In this document: positions 54,217-63,949 of the stretch, one piece after another
Layout: every line of letters begins with the position of its first letter
How positions within the stretch are numbered: position 1 is the stretch's first letter
NCBI RefSeq assembly: GCF_013248975.1
Contig: NZ_JABRWH010000001.1
Span: 5,042,001 to 5,106,000, forward strand
DNA length: 64,000 nt
Origin: Neobacillus endophyticus
GTDB taxonomy: Bacteria; Bacillota; Bacilli; Bacillales; Cytobacillaceae
Reading direction: 5' to 3'
Position numbers and translations under genes: made by a program
Notes under the pieces: generated by a model
The model's database searches: none
The model's input: only the letters and a program-made list of their open reading frames with translations
What the model was told of the DNA's origin: nothing

Positions 54217-55014
54217 TTATTTTTTATTAAGCATCCGGCTGCCAATTTTGTCAAACAAGCGCGGAAAAAGGACCGAGACCACGCTCCCCAAATTCATCCA
54301 GCGAGGCAGATTGATTTCCCTTGTTTTTGTAAACATGCAGTCGACAACTTTTCCAGCAACATATTCGGGCTGAAGCATAAATTTTTGTACATTTTTCACA
54401 TAGGTCCCTTGTTCATCGGCAATGGTAAAGAAATTAGTCGCAATGGGGCCGGGATTAACGGAGGTAACAAGCACATTGTAATCGGCCAGTTCCATACGTA
54501 AGGAATTGGTGTAGCCAAGAACAGCATGCTTTGTTGCTGAATAAACGCTCGATTTCGGAGTTGCGATTTTTCCAGCCTGCGAGGCAATATTGATAATATG
54601 ACCAAATCGCCTTTCCCGCATCGCCCCCAGCACCATCGTCGTGCAAGCCATTAATCCGACTACATTAACCTCGAACATTCCCTTTATTTCGTCAATAGAA
54701 GCTTCGTGAGCTTCACGGAAAATCCCATATCCAGCATTATTTACAAGGATATCTATGGATCCAATCCTCGCAAAAATTTGTTCAAAAACCTCCCGAACTT
54801 GATCGGTATTGGCCACATCAAGCCGAAAAACATGTACATCCACATGATATTTATCTTCAAGCTGTAACTTTAATTGTTCAAGTTTATCGATGCTTCGGGC
54901 CAGCAAAACAAGATTGGCTCCGCTTGCCGAACAAAGCTTGGCAATTTCAGCTCCAATTCCACCGGAGGCGCCGGTGATGACGATATTTTTACCCTTTAAT
55001 TGTTCCCTAACCAT
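54217..55014 (-). CDS. yqjQ: Short-chain dehydrogenase YqjQ
   Basis: A 265-residue NAD(P)-dependent oxidoreductase. TGASGGIG cofactor motif (about residue 13), NNAG, catalytic Ser and YSATK. A basic/hydrophobic tail (VSVLFPRLFDKIG) is typical of YqjQ-type. GAGGTGG before ATG. Substrate unknown. Likely in an operon with yqjP. Confidence 0.9.
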   Translation of the reverse strand: MVREQLKGKNIVITGASGGIGAEIAKLCSASGANLVLLARSIDKLEQLKLQLEDKYHVDVHVFRLDVANTDQVREVFEQIFARIGSIDILVNNAGYGIFREAHEASIDEIKGMFEVNVVGLMACTTMVLGAMRERRFGHIINIASQAGKIATPKSSVYSATKHAVLGYTNSLRMELADYNVLVTSVNPGPIATNFFTIADEQGTYVKNVQKFMLQPEYVAGKVVDCMFTKTREINLPRWMNLGSVVSVLFPRLFDKIGSRMLNKK

Positions 55015-55046
55015 TTAACCACCTCATCCATGTTGCCCCATATTTT

Positions 55047-56006
55047 TTACTTTGCCAGAAAAAGCATGGGTTGGGTATCTCTACTAATAATTTCTCCGAT
55101 CGATGATAAATAGTCAAGCTGGCCTATTGTTTCTGATAACGTTAAGAATAATTCGCGCTTATATACAGAAGGAAAAAGGCGTTGGCAGATTTCAAAAACT
55201 GTAAGCTCGCTTTCCTTCAGCCACTTGTTCACTTTCATTGCACGGTCATGCTGACTGACGAGCCGCTGCTTAACAAGTTCTTCCAGTTGAAAAACCTCCT
55301 TGCCATGCCCGGTGTAAACCATTTGAATCGGATATGACAACAGCTTCTGCATAGAATGATTATGCTGCTGCTGAGGCTTTGGTCTCATTGATTCACCCGG
55401 CACCGGCGGCTCAAGCAATGGATTTGGAGAGATATGAGCTAAAATGAGGTCACCGCCAAGCATAATCCCATCTTTTTCTCGATAATACGCAACCTGACTC
55501 TGTGCATGACCTGGTGTCTCCAACACCCTCCACTCAGAAAGTCCGGGCGGCCTCATTCCCTCTGTTAGTGTACCAGTGAGCGAGCGATTGCAAGAATACT
55601 TTAACATGTTCTTATGATTCTCAAGAACATTCATAAATTCCAAAGGAAGACCTGACTTATGAAATAATGATTTAAAAAAATGGCTACACTCCTGTAAAAA
55701 GTTTTCCGTAGGATGAATCCAGCGCTCATTTAATGGATGTCCATAAACTTCCAATGTATCAGAAAAAAAATCAAGCAGCCCTGTATGATCAGGGTGATCG
55801 TGTGTCAAAATCACTTGGTCAATGTCTTCTGGGCGTAAATTCAATTCACGTAATTGTGCGGTCAGTGATTCCCATGCTGCTTCGGTTTTGGGCCCAGCAT
55901 CCACAAGCGTCAGCCGCTCGCCCTTAAGGAGATAAACATTGACATCCCCGACAGGAAACGGGGTTGGAAGTGTTATCTTAGCAATTCCGTCTTTCCATTC
56001 CGTCAT
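55047..56006 (-). CDS. yqjP: Metallo-beta-lactamase-fold hydrolase YqjP
   Basis: A 319-residue cytosolic MBL-fold protein with LTHDHPDHTG (HxHxDH), GHAQSQVAYY, GGDLILAHI and a C-terminal winged-helix-like region. The ATG at 56004-56006 follows AAGGGG at 9 nt; the 17-residue longer frame precedes it. Related to hydrolases of thioesters, substrate unknown. Adjacent to yqjQ. Confidence 0.88.
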   Translation of the reverse strand: MTEWKDGIAKITLPTPFPVGDVNVYLLKGERLTLVDAGPKTEAAWESLTAQLRELNLRPEDIDQVILTHDHPDHTGLLDFFSDTLEVYGHPLNERWIHPTENFLQECSHFFKSLFHKSGLPLEFMNVLENHKNMLKYSCNRSLTGTLTEGMRPPGLSEWRVLETPGHAQSQVAYYREKDGIMLGGDLILAHISPNPLLEPPVPGESMRPKPQQQHNHSMQKLLSYPIQMVYTGHGKEVFQLEELVKQRLVSQHDRAMKVNKWLKESELTVFEICQRLFPSVYKRELFLTLSETIGQLDYLSSIGEIISRDTQPMLFLAK

Positions 56007-56174
56007 GTAAAAAAACCCCTTAACATTATAGTTAAATAAAGAATACCTATTCCTCAAATATGAAAATTATGTGTCTATTATATATATAAGATAAAGTTTA
56101 GCGTTAATATTTAAAAATGTCACTTTTTCCGCATAATTTTTTGGAAAAAAAATAAAATTCAATAAATATACCCC

Positions 56175-56204
56175 TTGACATAAAGGGTGATTTTCTTGCA
56201 TAAT
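56175..56204 (+). promoter_or_regulatory. Sigma-A promoter of the T-box-proC transcript
   Basis: TTGACA (56175-56180), 18 bp, CATAAT (56199-56204). Confidence 0.75.
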
Positions 56205-56229
56205 CACTATTAAAATTTATTTTGTTTTG

Positions 56230-56472
56230 TGCGATGACTAGGGCCAGTAAATGAAAAACGGCGAAAGAGAGTGAAGCTCGGCAGGCTGAAAGGCTTCACC
56301 GCCCTCTTGATCATTGAACCTACCCTATGAGCTATTAGGAAAACCTAACGTATCCCGGCGTTAACGGTGTCGAGAGAACCCCCGGCAAATGGAAGCAGCC
56401 TGGGGCAATGAAGGTGGTACCACGGAAGTTAGACCTTTCGTCCTTTTGGGATGAGAGGTCTTTTTGTTTTTT
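56230..56472 (+). ncRNA. T-box leader, probably proline-specific
   Basis: Contains an AGTA motif (56246-56249), a GGCGAAAGAGAG block, a long stem I, and the T-box sequence TGAAGGTGGTACCACGG (56409-56425), then a terminator stem (AGACCT / AGGTCT, 56430-56472). A CCT triplet in GAACCTACC (56319-56321) is the likely specifier, fitting tRNA-Pro and the proC gene behind it. Uncharged tRNA-Pro should favour read-through. Confidence 0.93.
56430..56472 (+). terminator. T-box terminator before proC
   Basis: AGACCTTTCGTCC / GGGATGAGAGGTCT stem followed by TTTTTGTTTTTT; alternative antiterminator uses the T-box sequence upstream. Confidence 0.9.
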
Positions 56473-56577
56473 CCAAAGGCTTTGATAAAGACGTTGCTGA
56501 TTATTTCCCCGTTGTTTGGAGCGGCAATCAACAGCCGAAATTTAAGAAAGTCTTTCAAAAAGTAAGGAGGAATTTTT

Positions 56578-57420
56578 ATGAATAAAATTGCTATTGTAGG
56601 TGCCGGATCGATGGCAGAGGCCTTTATTTCAGGTATTCTTGAAAATGGATTAATTGAACGAAAAAACATTTGGGTAACAAACAATGCCAATCAGGCAAGA
56701 TTAGCATATTTAGAAGAACAATACGGGATTCAAAGCAGTTATGATTTAAACGCCCTTTTTGATAGAGCAGATGTTGTGATGCTGGCGATGAAACCAAAAG
56801 ACGCAGCTTCAGCGATTGAATATATTCGCGGGCATCTGTCACCGGATATGTTGATTGTGTCCGTTCTTGCAGGGGTATCTATGGATGCAATCGAGACTTT
56901 GGCTGTAAAGCCGCTGTCCATTGCCAGAGCCATGCCAAATACTTCTGCAGCAGTGGGAAAATCAGCAACAGCCATTGCGGTCAACAGCAGGGTAACTGAT
57001 GCGCAGCTGGAAACAGCCAAACAACTGTTTGCAACTGTCGGCCTAGCCTCTTTTGTTGAGGAAGATCAGCTGGATGCAGTAACCGGGTTATCGGGCAGCG
57101 GACCAGCATATATTTATTATTTGATCGAGGCTATGGAAAAAAGTGCAGTTGAAATCGGGCTTGATAAACAAATGGGGAAAGAACTCATTGTTCAAACATT
57201 AATTGGAGCCGCTGAAATGGTGAAAAACTCGGCGAAATCACCAGAGCAATTACGCCGGGAGGTCACAAGTCCAGGAGGAACAACGGAAGCCGGAGTACGG
57301 GTTCTGGAAGAACATGGAGTTCAAGAAGCATTTATTTCATGTATTAAAGCTGCTGCCGCTCAATCAAAAAAAATGGGCGAAGCCCTGTGCTCCCAGCTTC
57401 AGGTTGGTAAAACATCTTAA
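56578..57420 (+). CDS. proC: Pyrroline-5-carboxylate reductase
   Basis: A 280-residue NAD(P)H-dependent enzyme making proline. Rossmann motif GAGSMAEAF (residues 8-16), then VSVLAGVS, ARAMPNT, and the signature LSGSGPAYIY and REVTSPGGTTEAGV. AAGGAGG lies before the ATG. Corresponds to proI of B. subtilis by position next to yqjP/namA. Confidence 0.96.
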   Translation: MNKIAIVGAGSMAEAFISGILENGLIERKNIWVTNNANQARLAYLEEQYGIQSSYDLNALFDRADVVMLAMKPKDAASAIEYIRGHLSPDMLIVSVLAGVSMDAIETLAVKPLSIARAMPNTSAAVGKSATAIAVNSRVTDAQLETAKQLFATVGLASFVEEDQLDAVTGLSGSGPAYIYYLIEAMEKSAVEIGLDKQMGKELIVQTLIGAAEMVKNSAKSPEQLRREVTSPGGTTEAGVRVLEEHGVQEAFISCIKAAAAQSKKMGEALCSQLQVGKTS

Positions 57421-57485
57421 AAATTGAATGTTTCCCCTCAGTTTCTTTAAACTAAAGATAAGTCAAGAAAAAGAGGACTGAGGAA

Positions 57486-58634
57486 ATGATCGACATATTA
57501 ACGGTGCTGTATATAATTGGCATACTAGTTTGGATTATTTTTCTTATCGATGCACTTAACGGGTTGCGGCATTTGGACAGTTTGGAAAAGGAAGAACCCA
57601 TGGATAACGGACCCTTACTGTCAGTTATTGTAGCTGCACGAAACGAAGAAAGACACCTAGAGGCAAGTATAATCAGCCAACTTGCGCAGACCTATCAAAA
57701 TGTAGAATGGATTCTTGTTAACGACCGTTCCATTGATAGAACAGGGGAGATCATCAACAACCTGGCGAAGAAAGACTCGCGGATAAAAGGTCTCCATATT
57801 CACGAATTGCCTGAAGGATGGCTTGGAAAGAACCACGCTCTCTATAAAGGATATCTGTCCGCTGCCGGTAAATGGCTTTTGTTTACAGATGCAGATATTC
57901 AATACGAAAAAGAAGCATTCTCCAAAGCATTGCATTATGCAGAAAGAATGCAGCTTGACCATTTAACAGCTGCCCCCAATCTATGGGCCAAAAGTTTTTG
58001 GTTAAAAACGTTTGTTGCATTTTTTCTGTTTGGTTTTTCTTATTTTAAACGCCCATGGCAGGCCAATAATCCCAAGTCCAAAACAGGAACAGGAATTGGC
58101 GCATTTAATTTAGTATTAAAAAGAGCATATAAGGCGTTTGGCACGCATGAAAAAATAAAAATGCGCCCTGATGATGACTTGCAGCTTGGCATGCGACTGA
58201 AAAAAGAAGGATATCGACAAAGAATTGTTACAGCCCTTCGGATCATCGAAGTAGAATGGTATGGAAGTTTGAAAGAAGCGTTTATCGGCCTTGAAAAAAA
58301 CACCTTTGCCGGATTAAATTATCGAATCAGCATGGTATTATTCGCCGTTTTCGGGGTATTTGTTACACATGTTCTGCCGTTTATCACCATTTTTTCAGCA
58401 AATAAAGTGATTGCTCTTCTAAGTTTGGGAAATATACTCGGCAGCGGCTTTCTTTACGTACTGATTACAAAAAGAATGACCGTTTTCTCACCACTTTTAT
58501 TTCTTGTTTTTCCAATTACCGCCATGCTATTTATCTTTTCAATTATCAGAGCAAGCTATCTCACCTTTAAACGAGGGGGGATTGTGTGGCGCGGCACAAC
58601 GTATCAGTTGCGAGAACTAAGAGAAAAAGAATGA
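57486..58634 (+). CDS. Membrane-anchored family 2 glycosyltransferase
   Basis: A 382-residue protein: N-terminal membrane helix (about 3-23), GT-A catalytic domain (about 45-270) with VIVAARNEERHLEASI, NDRSIDRTG, the DADIQYE metal motif and acceptor residues MRPDDDLQLGMRL, then two to three C-terminal membrane segments. Resembles the HpnB/CrtQ-type group that glycosylates lipids; the acceptor is unknown. Not at this position in B. subtilis. GAGGACTGAGGAA before ATG. Confidence 0.88.
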   Translation: MIDILTVLYIIGILVWIIFLIDALNGLRHLDSLEKEEPMDNGPLLSVIVAARNEERHLEASIISQLAQTYQNVEWILVNDRSIDRTGEIINNLAKKDSRIKGLHIHELPEGWLGKNHALYKGYLSAAGKWLLFTDADIQYEKEAFSKALHYAERMQLDHLTAAPNLWAKSFWLKTFVAFFLFGFSYFKRPWQANNPKSKTGTGIGAFNLVLKRAYKAFGTHEKIKMRPDDDLQLGMRLKKEGYRQRIVTALRIIEVEWYGSLKEAFIGLEKNTFAGLNYRISMVLFAVFGVFVTHVLPFITIFSANKVIALLSLGNILGSGFLYVLITKRMTVFSPLLFLVFPITAMLFIFSIIRASYLTFKRGGIVWRGTTYQLRELREKE

Positions 58635-58712
58635 GAACATGATCCCATATTATTTTCCGACTATTTGCTATACTAGTAGTGGTTTCAGAAATGAAAACAG
58701 GAGGTTATTCAA

Positions 58713-59732
58713 ATGACTGCAAAACTTTTCTCGCCTTATACCATAAAAGGTGTGACATTCAAAAACAGAATTGTCATGTCGCCAATGTGCATGTACTCCA
58801 GCCATAATCAGGATGGCCATCTCCAAAATTGGCATCGCACCCACTATACGTCGAGAGCAGTTGGGCAGGTTGGGTTGATTATTGTGGAAGCAACGGCGGT
58901 TACACCGCAAGGACGGATTTCCCCGCAAGACCTAGGAATCTGGAGCGATGAACATATAAACGGCTTCAAGGAGCTTGTGGGACTTGTAAAAGAACATGGA
59001 GCTAAAATTGGTATCCAGCTAGCCCATGCCGGCAGAAAAGCAATATTAGAGGGTGACATTCTCGCTCCGTCAGCGATTGCTTTTAATGATCATTCAAAAA
59101 CTCCGAAGGAAATGACGAAAGCTGACATTGCTGAAACGGTTGAAGCCTTTAAGATAGGAGCGGAACGTGCCAAAGTTGCTGGTTTTGATGTCATTGAAAT
59201 CCATGGCGCCCACGGGTACCTGATTAATGAATTTCTCTCGCCGCTTTCCAATAAACGATGGGATGAATACGGAGGTTCTGCTGAAAACCGGTACCGAATT
59301 CTTCGCGAAGTGATTGATAGTGTAAAAACAGTTTGGGATGGTCCTCTATTTGTACGTGTTTCAGCAAATGACTATCAAGAAGGCGGTTTAACGCCAGAGG
59401 ATTACATAACATTTGCCCAGTGGCTGAAGGAGCAAGGCGTGGATTTAATTGATGTCAGTTCTGGTGCCGTTGTTACGGCCAGAATTGATGTATATCCTGG
59501 ATACCAAGTAAAATATTCAGAAACCATTCGGAAAGCGGCAGACATTCCAACCGGGACTGTAGGCTTAATAACTTCCCCCATACAAGCTGAGGAAATTTTA
59601 CAAAACGACAGAGCCGATTTAGTTTTCTTAGCACGGGAATTGCTAAGAGACCCATACTGGCCTCGGACAGCAGCCAAAGAACTTGGCGCAGTCATTAAAG
59701 GGCCGAAACAATATGAACGGGGCTGGATGTAG
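58713..59732 (+). CDS. namA: NADPH dehydrogenase NamA (old yellow enzyme, YqjM)
   Basis: A 339-residue FMN-dependent ene-reductase reducing activated alkenes, involved in electrophile detoxification. Cys near residue 26 with Tyr28 in [14 protein letters not shown], the catalytic pair [11 protein letters not shown] and FMN phosphate segment [13 protein letters not shown] are present. AGGAGG before ATG. Confidence 0.95.
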   Translation: MTAKLFSPYTIKGVTFKNRIVMSPMCMYSSHNQDGHLQNWHRTHYTSRAVGQVGLIIVEATAVTPQGRISPQDLGIWSDEHINGFKELVGLVKEHGAKIGIQLAHAGRKAILEGDILAPSAIAFNDHSKTPKEMTKADIAETVEAFKIGAERAKVAGFDVIEIHGAHGYLINEFLSPLSNKRWDEYGGSAENRYRILREVIDSVKTVWDGPLFVRVSANDYQEGGLTPEDYITFAQWLKEQGVDLIDVSSGAVVTARIDVYPGYQVKYSETIRKAADIPTGTVGLITSPIQAEEILQNDRADLVFLARELLRDPYWPRTAAKELGAVIKGPKQYERGWM

Positions 59733-59746
59733 ATAAAGATGCAGGA

Positions 59747-59779
59747 GAAGCACTTGTCAAAAGGCAAGTGCTTTTTTTC
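59747..59779 (+). terminator. Terminator of namA
   Basis: AGCACTTG / CAAGTGCT stem with T7. Confidence 0.93.
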
Positions 59780-59800
59780 AGGGATAGGGCATGAAAATAT

Positions 59801-59935
59801 AACTTTCCTATCAAGCATAAGTGCACTAAGGAATGTTCGGGAGCATTAGCATCACAGTCGAAAAGCTCTGCTTTTCGGCGAACTACGCCTCAGTCTTCGC
59901 CCTAACGAGCTCGCCAGCCGGCGAGTTTTCTTTAT
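59801..59935 (-). repeat. Dispersed intergenic repeat, copy D
   Basis: In minus orientation: ATAAAGAAAACTCGCC, hairpin CTCGCC-GGCT-GGCGAG, GTTAGGGCGAAGAC, CGAAAAGC / GCTTTTCG, ending GATAGGAAAGTT. Its first bases include the rnz stop codon TAA (59932-59934). Fills the convergent namA-rnz gap. Confidence 0.9.
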
Positions 59936-60855
59936 TTGTAAGGAACCGGAATTTCCTTAAAATCCTCCGCAATCTCTGTATTTTCAAAAATCTCCCTAGC
60001 TTCGTACACCAATTCCATCCACGTGTTTCGATCGTAGCGAGAGCTAATATGTGTAAGACATAACTTGCTGCACCCTGCCTGCTTGGCAATTTTTGCTGCC
60101 TGATAGGTGGTTGAATGAAAGTAGTCATAGGCAAGCTTGGCTTCGTCCTTAGAGAAAGTGGCTTCATGAATCAAAAGATCGGCATTCTTTGCTAGCAAAA
60201 TAGCATTCTCATTGAATCTCGTATCCCCAAGAATGGTGACAATCCTTCCTTTTTGTGCTGGCCCTACAAATTCACTCGGTTGAATAATACGTCCATCTTC
60301 AAGTGTAACTGCTTCGCCATTTTTTATTTGTTTAAAAATCGGACCTGGACGGACACCTGCTGCCATCAGCTTATCGGCCTGTAAAGTCCCTGGCCTGTCT
60401 TTTTCAACTATACGATAACCGTAAGATGGAATGCCATGATCCAAGAGGCGGGCTTCGACAATGAATTGATCATCTTCAAAAATAATCCCTTCATCAATTT
60501 CCACCACTGACAGCGGATATTTCAAGTACGTTTGGCTTATGGATAGACTTACCTCAATATATTGTTTAATACCTTTTGGCCCGTAAACAGTGATCTCTGT
60601 TTCCCCTCCTTGAAACGAGCGGCTCGAAAGCAGGCCTGGAAGACCGTAAATGTGGTCTCCATGAAGATGGGTAATAAAAATTTTCTCTATTCTTCTCGGT
60701 TTAATGGCAGTATGTAAAATTTGATGCTGAGTGGCCTCTCCAGCGTCAAACAACCAAATTGCCCCTCGCTCCTCCAATAATTTTAATGCAATGGATGTCA
60801 CATTGCGAAGCTTTGCTGGCATTCCGGCACCCGTACCTAAGAAAAAAACATCCAA
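59932..60855 (-). CDS. rnz: Ribonuclease Z
   Basis: A 307-residue MBL-fold endonuclease that trims tRNA precursor 3' ends. [15 protein letters not shown] (HxHxDH), GDTR, HEATF and HISSRY are the conserved metal and catalytic motifs, and the exosite arm is in the centre. Starts with TTG behind AGGAGGAG. The stop codon is provided at the edge of repeat copy D. Confidence 0.95.
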   Translation of the reverse strand: MDVFFLGTGAGMPAKLRNVTSIALKLLEERGAIWLFDAGEATQHQILHTAIKPRRIEKIFITHLHGDHIYGLPGLLSSRSFQGGETEITVYGPKGIKQYIEVSLSISQTYLKYPLSVVEIDEGIIFEDDQFIVEARLLDHGIPSYGYRIVEKDRPGTLQADKLMAAGVRPGPIFKQIKNGEAVTLEDGRIIQPSEFVGPAQKGRIVTILGDTRFNENAILLAKNADLLIHEATFSKDEAKLAYDYFHSTTYQAAKIAKQAGCSKLCLTHISSRYDRNTWMELVYEAREIFENTEIAEDFKEIPVPYK

Positions 60856-61066
60856 AAATTACTCCTCCTTTTCCCGTCCAAATCAATATGGATACTATAC
60901 CACAAAATGCAGATTATTGCTCAATGGTTGCGATTACAAGAGAAAAAACACCTATTTTTTTGATACATGCAAATCAATTTATTTGAGAAATCTAAAGGAA
61001 ACAGCTAAAATTTATACTTGTTTAACATACATAGGAAAAGATACTTTTAGAAAAGAGGTTTCTAAC

Positions 61067-62560
61067 GTGGAACAAAATATGACTTCCTTGATAATGATTT
61101 TCGGAGCCACTGGTGATTTAGCAAAACGGAAACTGTTTCCCTCCCTTTATCGTTTATACGAAAGGAAAAGATTAAATAAATTTGCCGTGATTGGTGTTGC
61201 CAGAAGACAGCTTACAAATGAAGAATTTCAGGCATCTGTAAGGGAATCAGTATTATCGTCTTTAGGAAACAAAGAAAATCTTGATGATTTTATTTCACAT
61301 TTTTTCTACCAATCCCATGATGCAGGAGATTCCAACTCCTATGCTGCGTTAAAGAAATTAGCCGATGAAATTGATGGACATTATACCCTCGAAGGCAATC
61401 GCATTTTCTATTTGGCGATGGCACCAGAATTTTTCGGGCCGATTGCGCTCCATTTAAAATCAGATGGACTTACTGATGTAAAAGGTTACAAGCGTCTCGT
61501 CATCGAAAAACCTTTCGGTCATGACTTGGCCTCTGCGAAAGAATTAAACAAACAAATTAGAACAGCATTTTCTGAAGATGAAATTTATCGGATTGACCAT
61601 TATTTAGGGAAAGAAATGGTGCGGAATATTGAAGTAATCCGTTTTGCCAATGCGATATTTGAACCGCTTTGGAATAACCGTTATATTTCCAATATTCAAA
61701 TTACTTCAAGTGAAACACTTGGTGTTGAGGAAAGAGGACGCTATTACGAGACAAGCGGTGCGCTCAGGGATATGCTGCAAAACCATATGATGCAGATGGT
61801 GGCACTGCTTGCGATGGAACCGCCAATTAAACTGACAACAAATGAAATCCGCTCGGAAAAGGTACGGGTATTCCGTTCCCTCCGCATGGTGGAAGGCGAG
61901 CAAATAAAAGATTATTTTGTTCGCGGTCAATACGATGAAGGTGCCATTAACGGAAAACAGGTTCCTAAATACCGTGATGAGCCGATGGTCGACAAAGAAT
62001 CGAACACCGAGACATATGTAGCAGGTAAAATCATGATTGATAATTTCCGCTGGGCCGGCGTTCCTTTCTACATTAGAACCGGAAAAAGAATGTCTACAAA
62101 ATCAACGAAAATTGTCGTTCAATTTAAAGATATTCCGATGAATTTATATTACGAAACAGAAAAAATGTTAAATCCTAACCTGCTCGTGATCCATATTCAG
62201 CCAGAGGAAGGGATCACGCTCCATCTGAATGCTAAAAAAGCTGGTGGTCACCTTGATGCACAAGAGGTAAAATTAAGCTTTGCCAATACAGGGGTTTTCA
62301 CCATGAATACTCCTGAAGGATACGAAAAGCTGCTATATGACTGCATGAGAGGCGATGCAACGAATTTCACCCATTGGGATGAAGTAGCTTATTCTTGGGC
62401 CTTCGTTGATAAAATTTCAGAGGTTTGGCAAAAAACAAAAGCAGCATTCCCTAACTACACTTCAGGCTCCATGGGACCAAAAGCCGCTGATGAGCTCTTG
62501 GAAAAAGACGGTTTCTTCTGGTGGCCTGTCACTGACCTGGATGTTGATATTTGTCAATAA
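61067..62560 (+). CDS. zwf: Glucose-6-phosphate 1-dehydrogenase
   Basis: A 497-residue NADP-linked enzyme opening the pentose phosphate pathway. FGATGDLAKRKLFPSL (cofactor), RIDHYLGKE (active site) and GPKAADELL near the C-terminus. The GTG at 61067 follows AGAGGT; the long upstream in-frame extension overlaps the rnz leader and is rejected. In B. subtilis gndA lies beside zwf; it is absent here. Confidence 0.95.
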   Translation: MEQNMTSLIMIFGATGDLAKRKLFPSLYRLYERKRLNKFAVIGVARRQLTNEEFQASVRESVLSSLGNKENLDDFISHFFYQSHDAGDSNSYAALKKLADEIDGHYTLEGNRIFYLAMAPEFFGPIALHLKSDGLTDVKGYKRLVIEKPFGHDLASAKELNKQIRTAFSEDEIYRIDHYLGKEMVRNIEVIRFANAIFEPLWNNRYISNIQITSSETLGVEERGRYYETSGALRDMLQNHMMQMVALLAMEPPIKLTTNEIRSEKVRVFRSLRMVEGEQIKDYFVRGQYDEGAINGKQVPKYRDEPMVDKESNTETYVAGKIMIDNFRWAGVPFYIRTGKRMSTKSTKIVVQFKDIPMNLYYETEKMLNPNLLVIHIQPEEGITLHLNAKKAGGHLDAQEVKLSFANTGVFTMNTPEGYEKLLYDCMRGDATNFTHWDEVAYSWAFVDKISEVWQKTKAAFPNYTSGSMGPKAADELLEKDGFFWWPVTDLDVDICQ

Positions 62561-62565
62561 CGATA

Positions 62566-62607
62566 AAAGCTCCATTTGCTTATTAGGCAATTGGAGCTTT
62601 ATTTTTC
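62566..62607. terminator. Terminator between zwf and dinB
   Basis: AAAGCTCCA / TGGAGCTTT stem with TATTTTT; overlaps the dinB stop region. Confidence 0.88.
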
Positions 62608-63876
62608 CTCATACTCATTTTTCGGAAGTTTACGAAGAAAATCTTTATTAAAACTTGTAGCAGTACCAACATCATCCGACTGATCAACAGAATGTTCTCC
62701 TGCTGTTTCAATAATATTTTTCCCAAACTTTTCCCTAAGAAATGAAACTGTTTTTAACAGCGGTTCTTTTTTAGCATCTTTTTCATAGGAAAACAAATCT
62801 AACTGTTTATAGGCAAGTCCATGGTCGAGTAAGTCAAAACCTGTTATACCCAATAAACGGACGGGATCGCCGTTCCAATGCTTTTGCATAAGCTGTTTGG
62901 CAATGGCCGCAATTTCTTCTTTATGCTGGATTGGATTTTCTAATTTTTTACTTCTAGTGATGGTCCTTCGATCCTTATAACGAATCGTAACCCCTATCGT
63001 TGATGCAAGGACGTTTTTTCGCTTCAGCCTGACAGAGACCGTTTCAGCCAATGAATCAAGCACATGATTAAGCTCTTGCTGATTGCTTACATCCCTCGGC
63101 AGGGTTGTCGAATTGCCAATACTTTTGAATTCCTCAATTGATTCCGGGTCGACACTTCGGTGATCCGTCCCATTGGCACGCTCTTTTAATCGAATCCCAT
63201 TGATTCCAAGAAGTGCTTTTAACTGCACTTCATTTGCTTTGGCCAAATCGCCGATCGTGTAAATTCCTAACGATGTTAGCTTTTCCGCTGTTTTTTTTCC
63301 TACCCCATGCATTTCACCACTATGCAATGGCCACAGAACATTTGGTATGTCCCTCTTTCTAAGGATAGTAATACCAAGCGGTTTTTTCATATCAGAGGCC
63401 ATTTTGGCTAAAAATTTATTCGGAGCAATGCCAATACTGCAAGGTAAATCAAGCTGTTCATAAATTCGCTTTTGTATACTTTCTGCAATTTCTATGGGGC
63501 TTCCGAATTCAAAACTTTCGGTTATATCCATGTATCCTTCATCAATAGAAACCGGCTCGACAAGTGCTGTATAAGTTCTGAGAATAGAAAACATTCCCTT
63601 AGAGGCAGCCCGGTAACGATCAAAATTAGGCGTTTTCACAATTAACTGCGGGCACAGCTTCTTGGCTTCCCAAAGCGGCATCGTTGTTTTTACACCAAAT
63701 TTCCTCGCTTCATAGCTGCAGGTAACAATGATGCCCCTACGTTCCTCCACATTTCCGGCAATCGCCAGTGGTTTCCCTTTAAGTGATGGGTCATAGGCCA
63801 TTTCAACAGAGGCATAAAAACTATTCATATCAACATGTAAAATGACACGTCCGTTTTTAGGATACATTTCCTTCAT
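62599..63876 (-). CDS. dinB: DNA polymerase IV (PolY1/YqjH)
   Basis: A 425-residue Y-family translesion polymerase. HVDMNSFYASVEM and VSIDEGYMDIT catalytic acids, steric-gate region, HhH (MHGVGKKTAEKL), little finger and clamp motif QLDLF. ATG at 63874-63876 follows AAGGATGAT. No LexA box is seen upstream, in contrast to yqjW, so it is probably constitutive. Confidence 0.94.
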   Translation of the reverse strand: MKEMYPKNGRVILHVDMNSFYASVEMAYDPSLKGKPLAIAGNVEERRGIIVTCSYEARKFGVKTTMPLWEAKKLCPQLIVKTPNFDRYRAASKGMFSILRTYTALVEPVSIDEGYMDITESFEFGSPIEIAESIQKRIYEQLDLPCSIGIAPNKFLAKMASDMKKPLGITILRKRDIPNVLWPLHSGEMHGVGKKTAEKLTSLGIYTIGDLAKANEVQLKALLGINGIRLKERANGTDHRSVDPESIEEFKSIGNSTTLPRDVSNQQELNHVLDSLAETVSVRLKRKNVLASTIGVTIRYKDRRTITRSKKLENPIQHKEEIAAIAKQLMQKHWNGDPVRLLGITGFDLLDHGLAYKQLDLFSYEKDAKKEPLLKTVSFLREKFGKNIIETAGEHSVDQSDDVGTATSFNKDFLRKLPKNEYEEK

Positions 63877-63916
63877 GTCAATCATCCTTAAACCTTTCTT
63901 AATCTCATTATACCAA

Positions 63917-63943
63917 AAAAAGAGGAACCAAAGGCCCTCTTCA
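63917..63943 (-). terminator. Terminator of the gene at the right edge
   Basis: AAGAGGGCC / GG(T)TCCTCTT stem with T7 on the minus strand. Confidence 0.85.
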
Positions 63944-63949
63944 AAAACG

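Noticed and set aside
60731..61066. In-frame N-terminal extension of zwf by 112 codons
   Set aside because: It overlaps the 5' end of divergent rnz and its leader, is not G6PD-like, and lacks a ribosome site; the GTG at 61067 has one.
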